Source: Nymphaea colorata (lineage: Eukaryota; Streptophyta; Magnoliopsida; Nymphaeales; Nymphaeaceae). Taken from it: 64,000 bases of DNA. The first letter of the stretch is position 1. The number at the start of each line of letters is the position of its first letter. The stretch lies in the NCBI RefSeq assembly GCF_008831285.2, contig NC_045147.1, positions 19,720,581-19,784,580 of the forward strand, given 5' to 3'. Below, piece by piece: positions 22,505 through 32,603 of this stretch. Below the pieces are notes generated by a model that ran no database searches, was not told where the DNA came from, and was given only the letters and a program-made list of their open reading frames with translations. A program made the position numbers and the translations under genes.

Positions 22505-24999
22505 ATTTACAGTATCTCCACCCTTTTTCTATTGCTCCATATAGGAGGAGAGGGGGTGATGAAAGGCGAAGCAGCATCCTGCCTCCCCAACCAAAGCTTG
22601 GCCCTTTTACAATTCAAGCAAAGTCTATCCCAAGGGTCGCGGCCATTGTTAAGCACGTGGAAGAATGAATCAGATTGTTGCGAGTGGGAGGGAATCTCTT
22701 GCGACCATACCACCGGCTTTGTCACCGGCGTCGAAATCTGGAATCTCCGAGTGCAAGTCAGTGATCCAAACTCTTCCTTATTTCAACTTTCTCACCTCCA
22801 AAGTCTTGATCTCAGCCGCAATTTGGTCGCTGGCGAGATCTTATCGAGATTGTCGGAATTCACTCACCTCACCGAACTTTCGCTCTCAGATTGCAACTTA
22901 ATTGGTCCCATTCCTGAATCCTTCAAACAACTTTCAAACCTAACCTATTTAGACCTTAGTCGATATAGATTGAGTGGAGAAATTCCCCAAGGTATAGTGC
23001 AGAAACTGCACCTTGATCACAACAAGTTAAATGGTTGCTTTCCTGATTTTGGTAATGAGTTTTCCCCATTAGTTGATGTCGATCTCTCATATAACATGTT
23101 GGATGGGGAGATTCCTCTTTCCATAATTAGAAAGTTGCCTCATATTGAGTTATTGGACATTCAATGGAACATAATTACTGGTACCAACGGTTTCTCCTTA
23201 TTCCAAAACCTGAGGAATCTTTCATATTTGGACCTTTCTTGGAACTATTTGACAGTTGAGTTTCCCAAAACTGTTTATGTCAACCATCAAGCTACAATTT
23301 TTTTGCATCTAGAAATATTATACTTGGTGTCTTGCAACATCAAAGGGGAGTTTCCTTGGTTCCTCCAAAACACAAAGGCCGTTGGGGAACTCAACCTTTC
23401 ACATAATAACATAAGTGGGAAGGTGCCGACATGGGTGTGGAGACTACCAGAACTTCGGTATTTGGATCTATCACATAACAAGCTCGATGGTTTTGAGGAA
23501 GCGGTCAATATTAATGGTTCGAGGAACTTCGATCTTCCGTTGATGTTCAACACAAGCTTGTCATTGTATGTGTCGAACAATAACATCAAGGGAACAATCC
23601 CGTCCGCACTCTTCTGCAATTTGTTATTCTTAAAACATCTACACCTATCTAAAAATAACCTCACAGGTACCATACCAGATTGTTTAGCTAACTTGACCGG
23701 ATTAGATGAGTTAGACCTCAGCAAGAACAAACTACAGGGTCAAAGGCTTATTTGTGGTTCTCAATCTTTATCTCTAATTGAATTGAGCGGCAACCAGTTC
23801 ACAGGGGAAATGACAAGATTGCTCTATAATTGTAGCAGTAATAACATGCGGGTACTTGACCTGTCAAACAATAGACTAACAGGCAGGTTCCCAGACAATT
23901 GGCCCACAGCTTTTGATGAACTAGCGGTGTTGGACTTGAGCAACAACCAACTACAAGGCCCAATTCCAGAAGTGTATTGCAATTCCTCCACACCTGCCTT
24001 ACAAGTGTTGAACCTCAATGACAATAAATTGGTTGGCAGGATTCCCAGGAATCTTTCTATGTGCAGCGAATTGACGGTTATAAATTTGGGCAACAATGAG
24101 TTAAGTGATGTTTTTCCCTTTTGGCTTGGCCACTTGGACTACTTACGTGTGTTGGCATTACATTCCAATAAATTTCATGGCACTGTTAGCTCTTCCTTCT
24201 CCATAAAGATGTTTCCTTCGTTGTTAATCCTTGACATTTCCAGGAACCAATTGAAGGGACATCTTCTCTCTATCCTTTTTCAAAATTTTAGTTCCTTGAT
24301 GAGGAAGGAAACAAATGTTGGTTCCAAGGACCCATCATATCGATCATACAGCACATACCAGCAACCACTGTTATTAACTATCAAAGGGCAAAGCCGAGTA
24401 TGGAAGATGATTACCATTTTGACATCCATTGATTTGTCCAACAATTTATTCACCGAAAGAATTCCTGAAGAGATAGGTGCACTGGAAGAGCTTTATTCGT
24501 TGAACTTGTCAAGGAACAACCTGGAAGGTCCCATCCCGAGGTCATTCAGACAGTTGTAAAGCATGGAGTCACTGGACCTTTCTTATAACCATTTATCAGA
24601 AGTATACCTGAGGAGCTAACACATGACACATTTCTCTCTACCTTGGACTTATCATACAACAACTTGCAAGGGAGAATCCCTCAAGGCAACCAGTTTGGCA
24701 CATTCAATGCTACTTTATTTGATGGCAACCCAGGGCTTTGTGGGCCACCACTGCCAATCTCATGTCCAAGTACCAACCGTGGCCCACAAGGATCCATTAA
24801 TCATGTCAAAGAAATAGCCCGAGATCCGCACTGGGAGTATTTAGCAGCAGGGATTGGCTACGCCATGGGTTTCTTGACAACCATACTACCCATCTTGTTT
24901 ATTCGAAAAGTGGGGACTTGGTTTTGTGTTCATGTGGACCGGGCATTCGAGACCTGCATTAGTATTCCTACTTTATCATCGATTTTCTACAGAGCATAA
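22505..24999 (+). pseudogene. LRR receptor-like protein, 5' truncated, with nonsense codon and frameshift (group A)
   Basis: RLP homology starts abruptly at TTTACAGTATCTCCACC. The true start codon, most of the leader and the promoter are absent. The first in-frame ATG is 22559 (MKGEAASCLPN), just before the LRRNT (NESDCCEWEGISCD), so any product would lack a signal sequence. LRRs are open to 24559, where the CAG/CAA codon of the paralogues (FGQLQ) is TAA. A one-base deletion near 24600 (TTATCAGAAG for TTATCAGGAAG) shifts the final part, 24643-24999, which holds the GNPGLCGPPLP cap, transmembrane helix (YLAAGIGYAMGFLTT) and tail ending IFYRA. Two small in-frame deletions (15 bp near 22998, 9 bp near 23740) are also specific to this copy. 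Confidence 0.9.
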
Positions 25000-26490
25000 C
25001 ATATTATATTGCACTCACCGGACTTTTGTTTGTTGTAATATTTGTTTGTCAAGCTACCTGTAAGAAGGGTGATGAGAGAGTTGTCGGTCTGTTTGTTTCA
25101 TGTTCACCTTTCAATTTCAAGTTCTACGTTATCAAAGTGCACGTTGATAACGATCTTGAGGCCTTGGTGGTGATTGACCTTCTATAGTTCCCGTTTATGC
25201 CTTGAGTATGATATTTTGATTAGTGACATGTGAGAGGCCTAATGTAAAGGTACTAATTAAGTAGTGGGGGTTTTGTTTATTTTTTCCCAAAAAAATGGTA
25301 GTTTGTTTTAAATTATATGTTTTTTCCGATGGCTGAAGTAAGTTGCATCTAAAGTATCCCCATTAATCCTTCTGTGGATGCCCTCCATATGCTTTACCAA
25401 TACAAAGGGGGCATATGGAGACAAGCTACGAATCTATTATTAGAGGGAATTAAGTTATTCGCACTGTCATGCAAATTGATTGGATTTAGATCGTCCAAAG
25501 GTATCTGATAAGCCTTTTCCAGAATTTAAAAAGAATTTTAATTTCTGCATCCAATCATTTGTGCAATTGTGCCTGTTTCTAATGATTAATTTGTGGATGC
25601 AAGAAAACCAAATGTGGATTGTATGGTTATATATAATAATGGTTTTTTGTTTCATACCCGCTCTCCTGCGGGGATATGAATGTCTATGATACATACTTGG
25701 TCACAGTTTTGCATTTGGGCAAGTAATCAAATATATATTTCTTTATTTTGATCCAGAAGTCCATTTCACAGTACTCCAGACCTTCACAATCATAACTGAA
25801 GGATCACCACACTCGTGCTAATTGTTTATATTTCAAAGTTAAGAGTTGAGATCTTGCAACACCCAAGGGAAAATTCTCAGGTTCCATATTAGACAAGAAG
25901 ACGTAATTGAACTATACATATGTTTCGAGTAATGATGTGAGTGAAAAGTTACCAACATAAATGTCAGTGTAGCGAAAATAATCGTAGAAGATCTGATATA
26001 TCCAAGTGCCAACTAGTCAGGTTAAGATTCAGATCACCAGCTAGTCAAATTCTGATTTACTAGTGTGTGATTTTGCAACGGAGTCCAATTCTGACCCGTC
26101 CCTTGAGGAATCAAGCACCCGCAAGAAGCAGGTTGGTTAAACTTAACACTAATTTGCAGATCTCAGTCGCCGGCAATCACCGAGAATTTTCACCCGTCTA
26201 AGAATTTTCAAAAGTACAATTTGTCCTCAATAGATATTTTAAAAGATACAATTCAACTTCATAAGAAAAAAATTCCTATTAAATTCTCTGTCTGACCTGT
26301 GACCAGCATCAGGTCCAGTATTAAATTGTATTTAATCTAGTCACATCTTCATAGAATCTCTGTCAGTTATTAGACTTGGATTCAGTTTTAAAACTGCAGA
26401 ACATATCTGTCCAATTTCGTAAATCCAACTAAAGCGATTCAAATTGACATTGTTATCGAGTATATGCGATCCATTCCCCTTCCCTCAATT
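25000..26490 (+). repeat. Group A RLP 3' flank, copy 2
   Basis: Parallels 14919-16090 and 35175-36700 (CACCGGACTTTTGTTTGTTG, GGCCTAATGTAAAGGTACTA, GATCCAGAAGTCCATTTCAC, AAGATCTGATATATCC). It extends through TCGAGTATATGCGATCCATT, which also occurs in the 35-kb copy. No gene was recognised. Confidence 0.7.
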
Positions 26491-27840
26491 GGTGAAATGA
26501 AGCCAAAACAAGTGTGTTTTGTACAAAATGATTTTGTATTGGCAGTCTGAAATGAAGACTCTCTCTCTCTCTGTCTTTGTATTTGCAGATCCAGAATCCT
26601 TTTTTTGGCTCTCATATCTTACGTTTCTTATTTTTTAATAAAAAAATAATTATCAAAAAATAGTCTGATATGAATACTTTCTCTCTCTGTATTGGCGGAT
26701 CCAGAAACCTTATAGTTCTTATTTTTTTAATAAAAGCAATTATTTAAAACGTACTTATGTTTCATGTTCTTCGGATCAACATTTTCGAACATGGATCAAG
26801 TGCCCACTATAATTTTCGTTTTCTATTTTGAACTATTTTTTACCCAAATTAAAAGGCAGGTGAAATATCATTCGATGTTGCGACTTTTTTTAATTATATT
26901 AACTCACTTTTTATCCAAATGGATAAATCTCACCTCTCCCTTTCTCTTAACAGCACATTAATTATAGCAAATTACCTATCCCAATAGGAAATTGCATTTA
27001 CCTTTCAAAGTGAAATGTAAAGTGAAAATGTCATCAGCGTGTGTATGTGTGTTTGTTTTTACTTTTAATGGTATCGGTCTAATTTGCGCGATCCCGAGCC
27101 GGAGGAACTGATTCACGGGATCGTCTATTTTCAGACGTAAATAGCAAATATTTTATGAGGAATGAAGACCCCAAGATCGTCAATGATAAAACATATTAAC
27201 AAGAAATAAACTGATGTAGATATGCATCTCTAATTTTTAAACTATATAAATCACCAACATTGATCGACTGTTTAAGTTTTGTATGTAATCTTGTCTAATG
27301 TCCATTGAATCTCTCATTTATTGACTTGGATTCAGTTACAAAACATTACAAAGCACCCCAATCCGATCTGTAATCAAATCCAATTTGTTTTACTGATTCC
27401 AACATCTAAAGCCTGGATTCAAGTTCAAATTGGTCTTCAAAGTATCCGACCCATCTCCCTACGTCCATTCGGTGCTATGCAGCCAATACGGGTCTGTTGT
27501 TTCGTATCAAGTGATTTATGTTGTTGGATTGCCACGAAAGTAAGAGTTTTCAAGAGACATGTAACAATCTCCCATAAATAAATTTTATTGGTTTCAAACT
27601 CATGCATGCCTTGTGCTCTCTATATTGGCTGCAGATCCAGCATCTCTTTCTTCTATCGTAATCTTCCTTCGTCATTTTAACTAATAAAAATAGTCATCTA
27701 AAAGGTCAGTCTGATCACATTCTTTAGACCAACCATTTAAAACACGAGCCAAGTGCCAATTATGATATTTATTTTTTGTTTTTCTTATTATTTAAAAGGC
27801 GTGCACAATTAGAGATGCCTGATTTGTATCTGATATAAAC
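26491..27840. repeat. Interspersed repeat cluster
   Basis: Several copies of the dispersed family: TTGTATTTGCAGATCCAGAA (26575), ATTGGCGGATCCAGAAACC (26692), and ATTGGCTGCAGATCCAGCAT (27627), each followed by TTTTTAATAAAAATAATTAT-like sequence and CACGTTCTTTAGACCAAC-like sequence. 26540 is the uninterrupted version of the site that holds a LINE at 36853. 27060-27400 matches 38690-38950 and 42470-42740. No gene recognised. Confidence 0.5.
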
Positions 27841-28084
27841 TGAACTGTTTGGAGAAAATTGCATAGTTTAAAAGTTTAACATTCGATTAAGAAATCAAAT
27901 TAGATTCATATTTAGGAAATGACATCCGTTTGGATTCGAATTTGATCAGATTTAGTTTTAAATAAATATCCTACATCCAGTGCTCTAACTTTTTTAAAAT
28001 TGGTCGTATTCACATTCGGATATGAAAGTAAAATCGGATTCAGACTAGATTCGAATTGTCAAATAAGATCATGGATTCAGATTT
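27841..28084. repeat. Duplicated spacer (AAATCAAATTAGATTCA family)
   Basis: Copy of 16510-16735, also at 43210-43450 and 49960-50165. AT-rich and non-coding. Confidence 0.5.
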
Positions 28085-29060
28085 GGACCTTGACAACGGC
28101 AGTTTAAGTGGAGAAAACCCTCCAGTCTACTGAAACAGCCCACGCTACAAATTTTTGTGGGCAAGGTTATGACGGCAGAAAAGGAAAGGCTTTTGAAAAG
28201 ATAAAAATGTTATACCTTTTTTAAAAAACTATTAAAATATCCTCCCACTCTTCTTGTGTGTGTAGGTTACGTGCACGCAACCTAACGAAACGACCCACAA
28301 CTCATTCTACCCGGAAATGGGGGAACATGCTGGATGGGAAGATTCCGTCTTCCATAAGCAATTTCCCTCAACTAAAAAAGAGTTGGATGTTACATGCAAT
28401 AGATTTAGATTTTGTGGTACCATCGATCTCTCCTTACAATAAATTGGTGGGTGGAGGTCATGAATTTGGGTGGGCATGACTTGACTCATCATTTTCCTTT
28501 TTGGCTTCGCCATTGAGAGCGCTCGGCAATAAATTCCAATAAATTGGGATGGGGAGGTTGCCTTCTGCTGGTATCGAAAGCATATTACATCCAGCGAAGG
28601 TACATTACATCCAACTGCAGCATTGTCATCATACTGGCTACACATGCTGTTGCATTGCTTAAGTTTTATTTACATGTGCACGTAATTGATTACAATTCAA
28701 TTCGAATCACAGTTGTACATAAATTAGGCAGAATGCGAGTCAGTGATCCAAACTCTTCCTTACTTGAACTTCATCACCTCCAAAGCCTTGATCTCAGCTC
28801 CAATTTCATCAGTGGCACGATCCCCATCGAGATTGTGGAACTCACTGACCTCACCAAAATTTGGCTTTCAGATTGCAACTTCACCGGTCCCATTTCTGAT
28901 TTCCTTTCCAACTTAACTTTTTTGAACCTCAGCGAAAATGATCTGAGGAGTAGAGAAATCCCTTCAAGTCTACTAAACCACCTCACCCTACAGCATCTAG
29001 ACCTTGGTTGGAACAAGTTGTATGGTTCGCTCCCTGATTTTGGTAAAGCAACTGCCACAA
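28085..29060 (+). pseudogene. Scattered RLP relic, N-terminal LRR part
   Basis: Three RLP scraps in order. 28085-28150 has GSLSGE then an HAT/TLQ-like end. 28320-28440 reads GNMLDGKIPSSISNFPQL and a CNRF-like piece before IDLSL. 28736-29060 is the best preserved: VSDPNSSLLELHHLQSLDLS, VELTDLTKIWLSDCNFTGPI, LLNHLTLQHLDLGWNKLYG and LPDFG. The first two are broken by stops. The third is open but has no leader, LRRNT or C-terminus. The LLNHLTLQ block resembles the extra LRR segment of the 12194 gene. 28500-28735 also matches 50460-50745. Confidence 0.7.
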
Positions 29061-29579
29061 GCATCTTGGTAAAAGCTGACATTAATCTACAGATCTCAGT
29101 CGTCGACAACTACTTCGGCAAATTGTGTCTGATCTGTAAGGCACAAAAGTTTTCGCAATGAAATGCTGAGTGCTAATACATACTTGGCTTGACTACTCCG
29201 TGCTTTTCTCATAATCATGAATTTGTTCTTCTCGCCATATTTTCTTCAAGTTACCTGTAAATTTCACATCATTCACCTGGTTTAGTTGAAGGCTTATGCA
29301 TCTGCATATTGGATGCATGTAACCATGATTTTCCATGGCTGATTGGGTGCAAATATTTCGATCAAGATCTCTAACTTGCATGGTGAATGGAAGCGGAATT
29401 TCATGGCGCTTCATTTCGGTTCCCAGATAGGCACATCGCATGGAAAGAAGTACATCGCATGAAATGAATGCCAAGGAGAGCGTTTTATTCAGTCGAGTTG
29501 TTGGAATAAACATGGTAGGATTTTGAGCTTGAGATTTTGTAGGGCCTGCAGAGCCTTCTGGTCACATTCTCACTGTCAA
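29061..29579. other. Unassigned sequence after RLP break
   Basis: RLP similarity ends at about 29060. The minus strand has an open frame at 29193-29513 (MFIPTTRLNKTLSLAF at its start), and 29562-29783 is open on the same strand, but I recognise no domain. Possible remains of an unrelated gene, read right to left. Confidence 0.25.
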
Positions 29580-29755
29580 AAAATTGATATGTACAGGGAA
29601 CTGCATTTTCAGCTCACCACAACAATCAAAACCAGAGCCGCACCAAAAGGAACCTATATAGGGCAGGGACATCAGAAATAAAAGTAGTTGAATCTTGGAT
29701 ACCCTCACCCAGCATCCATCTCTGACACTATGCAAACCATTAACATATTGATAAA
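29580..29755. repeat. Block shared with 54396-54555
   Basis: TGTACAGGGAACTGCATTTT through AACCATTAACATATTG, about 165-175 bp, is nearly identical to 54396-54555. At both places it lies next to broken RLP sequence. On the minus strand GTGAGGGTATCC (possible splice donor context) and TATATAGGTTCC (possible acceptor context) hint at a gene fragment, but I cannot name it. Confidence 0.6.
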
Positions 29756-29809
29756 GAAAACTCCTAGCACTTCGTGCTGGCAATCAAAGTAGTTAAGATA
29801 TTTTATATT

Positions 29810-30305
29810 GGCTTAGAACCGATTTCAAGGACTGGTTCCAAGAGGGCTCATTTGTGGTTCCCACATTTTAGTAGTTAAATTGAGTGACAACCAATTAAGT
29901 GGTGAGGATGGGATTCAAGGCTACGTTATGGTGGATACAAATTATATATACCGTTAATTACCATCGAATGTTCAAAAAAAGAGGGAATCAAAATATTTAA
30001 TTATGGGGGATATGAACGTTATGGTGGATACAAATTATATCTACCGTTATTTATCATTGAATGTTCAAAACAAGGAGGGAATCAACTTTCTGTAGTAATT
30101 AATGAAGAGACTTACCTTCGACCATCAAAGGGCAGGTGCAAGAATGGACTATAGGCATCATTTTGACATCCACCAATTTGTTCAACAATCTATTCACGGG
30201 AAAAATTTCTGAGCATGTCGGTGCATAGGAGGGGCATCATTCTTTGAGCTTATCTCCGAACAAGGCAAATGGAGTCACTGGACCTTTCCCACGACCGCTT
30301 ATCAT
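29810..30305 (+). pseudogene. RLP relic, C-terminal LRR and island part (group B)
   Basis: Reads as RLP in broken frames: SFVVPTF-type residues and LSDNQLSGE (29820-29905), then an island-like segment GYVMVDTNYIY that is tandemly duplicated (29930-30010 and 30015-30087), then TIKGQVQEWTIGIILTS and NLFNNLFTGKI (30115-30205), ending in MESLDLSHDRLS (30268-30300). The same order is seen in the 2738-4310 relic, including the LPLVTI-like part at 4275. Confidence 0.65.
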
Positions 30306-31639
30306 GAAAAATTCAAGTTTAATTTGGTTAATCAATTTTCTCCAGACAATATTCTTCTTGTGTAAATAATTTAAGGGAATCCAGGCATCGAGCTACATTT
30401 CGCAAGGTATTCAGATCAAGCACGTAGCTAATCTGGTCCATTCAGAAGATTATTCAAATTGAACTCGAATTGTCTTGCTTTGCATAGAACGAACCAACAA
30501 GAATATGGAGATGGTCCGAACCTTTTATAAGGCATGGATTGACCTGGGTGCTAAGCGATGCCCATCTCCTAAGAAGAACAAGAGAAATTTAAAAGTACAA
30601 AAAAAAAAACCGCCAAACGTCTATCCGCTCTACTGTTTTAAGTGTGACATTCTCAATCTTCAAACCTTCCATTTCAAATCCGGAATATCTTAGGTCTTGG
30701 GAGATGACGATAATTTATCTGAAGTTGCGAGGACAAAATTTAATCTTGCATTTTATGTTTTAACAGAAAATGAAACATATAATAGGTAAAAAAAAAAGAA
30801 AAAAAAATCCTTTATTGCCTTCATTTTGGTCATAATTTCAAACTTGAGCTGAATTTTTCCCAACAATTTGTTTTCGAGGGATGTAACAATAAAGCAGAGT
30901 AAGATAGGGGGAGGGAGTGGATAGACGAAACAATAGAGTACACAGCAACAAACAAAAAACGGTGCTCTAACTAAATAACAAATTAGACAGCACCCTAACG
31001 ATGAAAAGGTGCCTCTAAAAACTATGGCGTGGTTGAGAGGAAGAAAAACGTAAAGGGAGAGAACATGAGCCTTAACCGGTGAAAGCCAGGTAAAAATTTT
31101 ACCCGGTCTTTAACGTTTCACCTAAACAGGCCAAATTTCCAAAATGGCCTTAATAACTCTTGAAAGAAATGTTTCGGGTTTTTTTGTTGATGATACCTCA
31201 TTTATAATTTATGACATTTGAGCAAAAGTTCCACCGCAAACAGGCCCTAGAGACTTATTGAGATTTGACATCCATCATTATTATATATTGCATACGCATT
31301 AATTTCATGTCGTCCATGATTCATTCCCTTTCCTATCTTCCGGACCGCCTATTGCGTATGAAATCGCATATATCCTTATACCATGAAAGACTTCGAGTCA
31401 ACCCACCGGCGCACTGTTGACATCATTATCTAAGGTGTCTTCGTTGCCCCGCCCGTCCGGTATGCATGGGCCAAGTGTTGAGATCATTGTCTAAGGTGTC
31501 TTTTGTTGCCCCGTCGCTCACGGAAGGCATGGTTGACATCATTGTCGAAGGTGTCTTGGCTGCCCCGCCGGTCACGGTGGGCATATGTCGCCTCATTCTT
31601 TATGGTAGCGACGGACGGTCTCAATGATTCTTTCCTTCA
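30306..31639. repeat. Spacer: duplicated flank and GTTGCCCC repeat
   Basis: 30310-30880 matches 10360-10860. 30900-31290 is unrecognised and ends with CAAACAGGCCCTAG, a terminal-repeat-like end with no partner found. 31380-31620 holds three runs of the GTTGACATCATTGTC ... GCCCCG ... CACGG cassette. No gene. Confidence 0.45.
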
Positions 31640-32510
31640 AGTTGATATTGTTGCGCACAACAATATGAACTCTGATCCTGTCGGCATTCAGACACCCACG
31701 ACATTCAAATTTTAGATAGAACGACATTAGAAGTGATCTTCGCAACTTGTACCCCATTAGAGACTAACAAACGAAAGGCTGTGTTGGCTTTTCCGGCCGC
31801 CTAAGAGTCAGTGGTCTTTTATTTCCACTCGTATGGTGGACCATTTTCCACATGTACCATTACTGCGGGGGTTTAAACTGAGTCGAGCTTTCCCTAGCTA
31901 AGCTCAATTATCTTGTTTCATCAAGTTTATTTTTCAACTTGAATTGGCCTCCCCACAGTTGGATGCTGCAATTGTGCAATGCCTTGCATCTCCTTAATGC
32001 TGAACACGGAAGCCAAACCAGAGCTGCTTTGGATTGAAAGGGACCTGATGCCCCTCTTTTTCTTTACGCCCTCCCCCTCATCTGCAACTCACTGTCATAA
32101 ATAACTTTCTCCTTTTTCTTTCAATTATGAGAATGTTACCACCTAGCTGACACATGCCTACTTCTTTGTGATCGTAATATGATATATATAGCAACGAAGG
32201 GTGTACTGGTGGGCTGGAGTGAGTTTAATTATTTGATGTTTATGAACTATATTTTTGAACTGATAGCACGACACTCTGGGTATAACACGGATCCATCCAT
32301 ATTCCAAAACAGCTGTTGACCCCAAAAGTAAGGAGAATGAAATGGCTTTAAATGGCTTCTTCTCTTCACCCGCATTTATATACTGATAAGATAATATCGT
32401 TGTCTTCCAAAACAGAAAAACATAAACCTGCTTGATAAAAAGCAATGATTTTGAAGCAAGGAAGAGCTTGATCTCAATCACTGTCTTCCATTGTTCACTC
32501 TAGCCAGTTC
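31640..32510 (+). promoter_or_regulatory. Upstream region of RLP 32604
   Basis: 31640-32070 is nearly identical to 44690-45130 (GTTGGCTTTTCCGGCCGCCT, GTATGGTGGACCATTTTCC). 32110-32490 is closely repeated at 54665-55055, where no gene follows (GATAGCACGACACTCTGGGT, GGAGAATGAAATGGC). This 32110-32490 part differs from the upstream DNA of the other group A genes, so this copy may have a different expression pattern. Confidence 0.5.
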
Positions 32511-32520
32511 TTTATTTAAA
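32511..32520 (+). promoter_or_regulatory. TATA-like box of RLP 32604
   Basis: TTTATTTAAA in the conserved setting TAGCCAGTTC-box-CACCCTTCTC, 84 bp before the ATG, at the same distance as in the 12194 and 46362 copies. Confidence 0.65.
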
Positions 32521-32603
32521 CACCCTTCTCCTCATCCTCCTCATTTCCAACTCATTTGATCAACCAATACAATAGCACTTTGGGCATTGCTCGAGTCAAG
32601 CTA

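Noticed and set aside
31236-31249. CAAACAGGCCCTAG as the end of a DNA transposon
   Set aside because: It looks like a plant transposon terminus, but no matching inverted end or target duplication could be found within a few hundred bases upstream.
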